NCBI GenBank assembly: GCA_002441465.1
Contig: DJWE01000007.1
Location: forward strand, 1 to 42,761
Reading direction: 5' to 3'
Length of the DNA stretch: 42,761 bases
Origin: Propionibacteriaceae bacterium UBA6238
GTDB lineage: Bacteria > Actinomycetota > Actinomycetes > Propionibacteriales > Propionibacteriaceae
The notes under the pieces are model-generated. The model was not told the DNA's origin. It searched no databases and saw only the letters and a program-made list of their open reading frames with translations. Shown piece by piece: positions 41,954 to 42,761 of this stretch (positions are counted from its first letter, which is position 1; each line of letters opens with the position of its first letter). The position numbers were made by a program, and so were the translations under genes.

Positions 41954-42249
41954 CACGCCACCGCCTCCGGGGCGACCTTGCTCAGCCTGGTCACTTCCCG
42001 GACGGACAGACCGCCGCACCAGTCGGCGACCGCCGTCAGGCTCAACCCCTCGGCCACCATCGACGCGATCAATGCCGCGGCCGCCTGCTCCGCCACCAGG
42101 ACCGCAGCGTCCCGCTCGGCAAGCGCCGTCAGCACCGCGACTGCCGAGGCCTGGAGCCTGCGCTCCTGCGCCTCGCGATCCTTCTGCTTGATCGCCAGCG
42201 CCTCCTGCACCCGACGCCGGGCGACCTGCCTCATCGCCTGTCTGGACAC
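41953..42249 (-). CDS. small helical protein with HTH-like C-terminus
   Basis: 98 residues from GTG 42249, placed 7 bp after a GGAGG. The N-terminal half is a charged helix (possible coiled coil), and the C-terminal part (LSLTAVADWCGGLSVREVTR) resembles a helix-turn-helix. It is the first gene of the set leading towards Nmad2-Nmad3 and follows leader repeat copy B. Possibly regulatory; not recognised. Confidence 0.65.
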   Translation of the reverse strand: MSRQAMRQVARRRVQEALAIKQKDREAQERRLQASAVAVLTALAERDAAVLVAEQAAAALIASMVAEGLSLTAVADWCGGLSVREVTRLSKVAPEAVA

Positions 42250-42276
42250 CTGTGGTCCTCCTCCAGATCGCGCCAA

Positions 42277-42299
42277 CCCTTCACCAGTAACAGGCAGAT
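42277..42299 (-). repeat. leader repeat, copy B
   Basis: 23 bp matching copy A at 38360-38381 apart from one extra A. It lies 27 bp before the GTG of the gene at 41953-42249, and like copy A it precedes a minus-strand gene set. Promoter, leader RNA or recombination remnant are all possible. Confidence 0.75.
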
Positions 42300-42384
42300 G
42301 AGCAGCGCTTCGGTGGCCAGCCGACGACGAGCAGATCGAGAGACCGTGTCTTCCCGGGCAGAGCGCTCCAGGCTTCCCGAGAAG

Positions 42385-42761
42385 TTAGTCGTCCTCAGGG
42401 TCTTCGAGGTCCGCGGTGATGCCTCGTCGGGCGAGACGCTCTTGGGCGTCGCGGACGATCTCGCCGAGCTTGGCTTCCAACTCGGCCTTCGGCGGCAAGA
42501 TCGTCCAGTACTCGGCCACCACGATCCCGGTCTTGTGCATCTCGAGGAACTCCACCTGGTCCCGATCCGCTTCAGCGCACAGGATCAGACCAATCGGGGC
42601 GTCCTCGCCGTCTTGGCGTTCGTTGGTGTCCAGCCAGCGCAAGTACAGCTCCATCTGGGACTTGTGCGCGGGCCGGAACTTGCCCAGCTTCAGCTCCACC
42701 GCCACCAGTCGTCGTAGAGGCCGGCTGAAGAACAGCAGATCCAGGTAGAAATCGTCCTTGC
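42385..42761 (-). CDS. YhcG/DUF1016-type nuclease, partial
   Basis: The C-terminal 125 residues of a PD-(D/E)xK nuclease; the N-terminus lies beyond the right edge. DDFYLDLLFF holds the Asp and VAVELKLGKF the Glu and Lys of the active site, then the family's IGLILCAEAD and an acidic tail (ADLEDPEDD). Distinct in sequence from the frameshifted copy at 34366-35384. Such nucleases are frequent near restriction or defence genes, and are thought to act on DNA. Confidence 0.82.
   Translation of the reverse strand, partial: KDDFYLDLLFFSRPLRRLVAVELKLGKFRPAHKSQMELYLRWLDTNERQDGEDAPIGLILCAEADRDQVEFLEMHKTGIVVAEYWTILPPKAELEAKLGEIVRDAQERLARRGITADLEDPEDD

Noticed and set aside
1..42761. CRISPR array or rRNA
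   Set aside because: No regularly spaced repeats and no rRNA-like sequence seen on reading both strands.
34366..42761. classical restriction-modification system
   Set aside because: No DNA methyltransferase motifs found in the window, although nucleases and Nmad proteins are present.

Overview
The window is high-GC DNA with strongly G/C-ending codons, short gene spacings and many 4-bp start/stop overlaps. Together with its gene families this points to an actinobacterium (Actinomycetota), possibly Propionibacteriales; I cannot name a genus from sequence alone.

Layout. (1) 1-3.4 kb: a partial unknown gene, a TetR regulator with a likely operator, oleate hydratase, and the C-terminal part of a DUF624-type membrane protein. 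(2) 3.6-5.9 kb: a 32-bp tRNA-Ser 3' end that is not a whole tRNA, a tandem 11-bp repeat, a complete tyrosine integrase and an IS256-type transposase remnant. This looks like one end of an integrated island extending rightwards. (3) 6.0-18.3 kb, minus strand: glycan-use operon 1, made of LacI regulator, binding protein, two permeases, TolB-like propeller, VOC protein, TIM-barrel isomerase/epimerase-like protein, Gfo/Idh oxidoreductase, GH2 beta-mannosidase, NAD(P)-sugar epimerase-like protein and a DUF624 membrane protein. (4) 18.4-22.6 kb: an IS630-type remnant, three tandem aldo/keto reductases and a divergent LysR regulator. (5) 22.65-33.6 kb: glycan-use operon 2 with the same skeleton (LacI, binding protein, two permeases, VOC, GH1 beta-glucosidase, propeller, aldo/keto reductase, a second VOC, Gfo/Idh) and a divergent SDR. 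(6) 33.9-42.8 kb: accessory DNA with an IS3-type remnant, a frameshifted YhcG/DUF1016 nuclease gene, an ArdC-like antirestriction protein with small partners, a translationally coupled Nmad2-Nmad3 pair, several small element-type genes and a second YhcG-like nuclease running off the right edge.

How it works together. Each glycan operon should import an oligosaccharide through a binding-protein ABC system with no ATPase encoded in the window, so a shared ATPase elsewhere is implied. The imported sugar is then processed in the cytoplasm by one classical glycosidase plus oxidoreductase, isomerase, VOC and propeller proteins. The propeller-VOC-Gfo/Idh set is present in both operons although the glycosidases differ. 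The two propellers share histidine-containing motifs at matching blade positions, so I infer an oxidative or eliminative step on the sugar, not yet described for this combination. Regulation is unusually readable: two LacI-type operator families and one LysR box are visible. In the right-hand accessory region the Nmad2/Nmad3 pair is the main candidate for nucleic-acid modification, and a repeated leader of about 22 bp precedes two separate gene sets.
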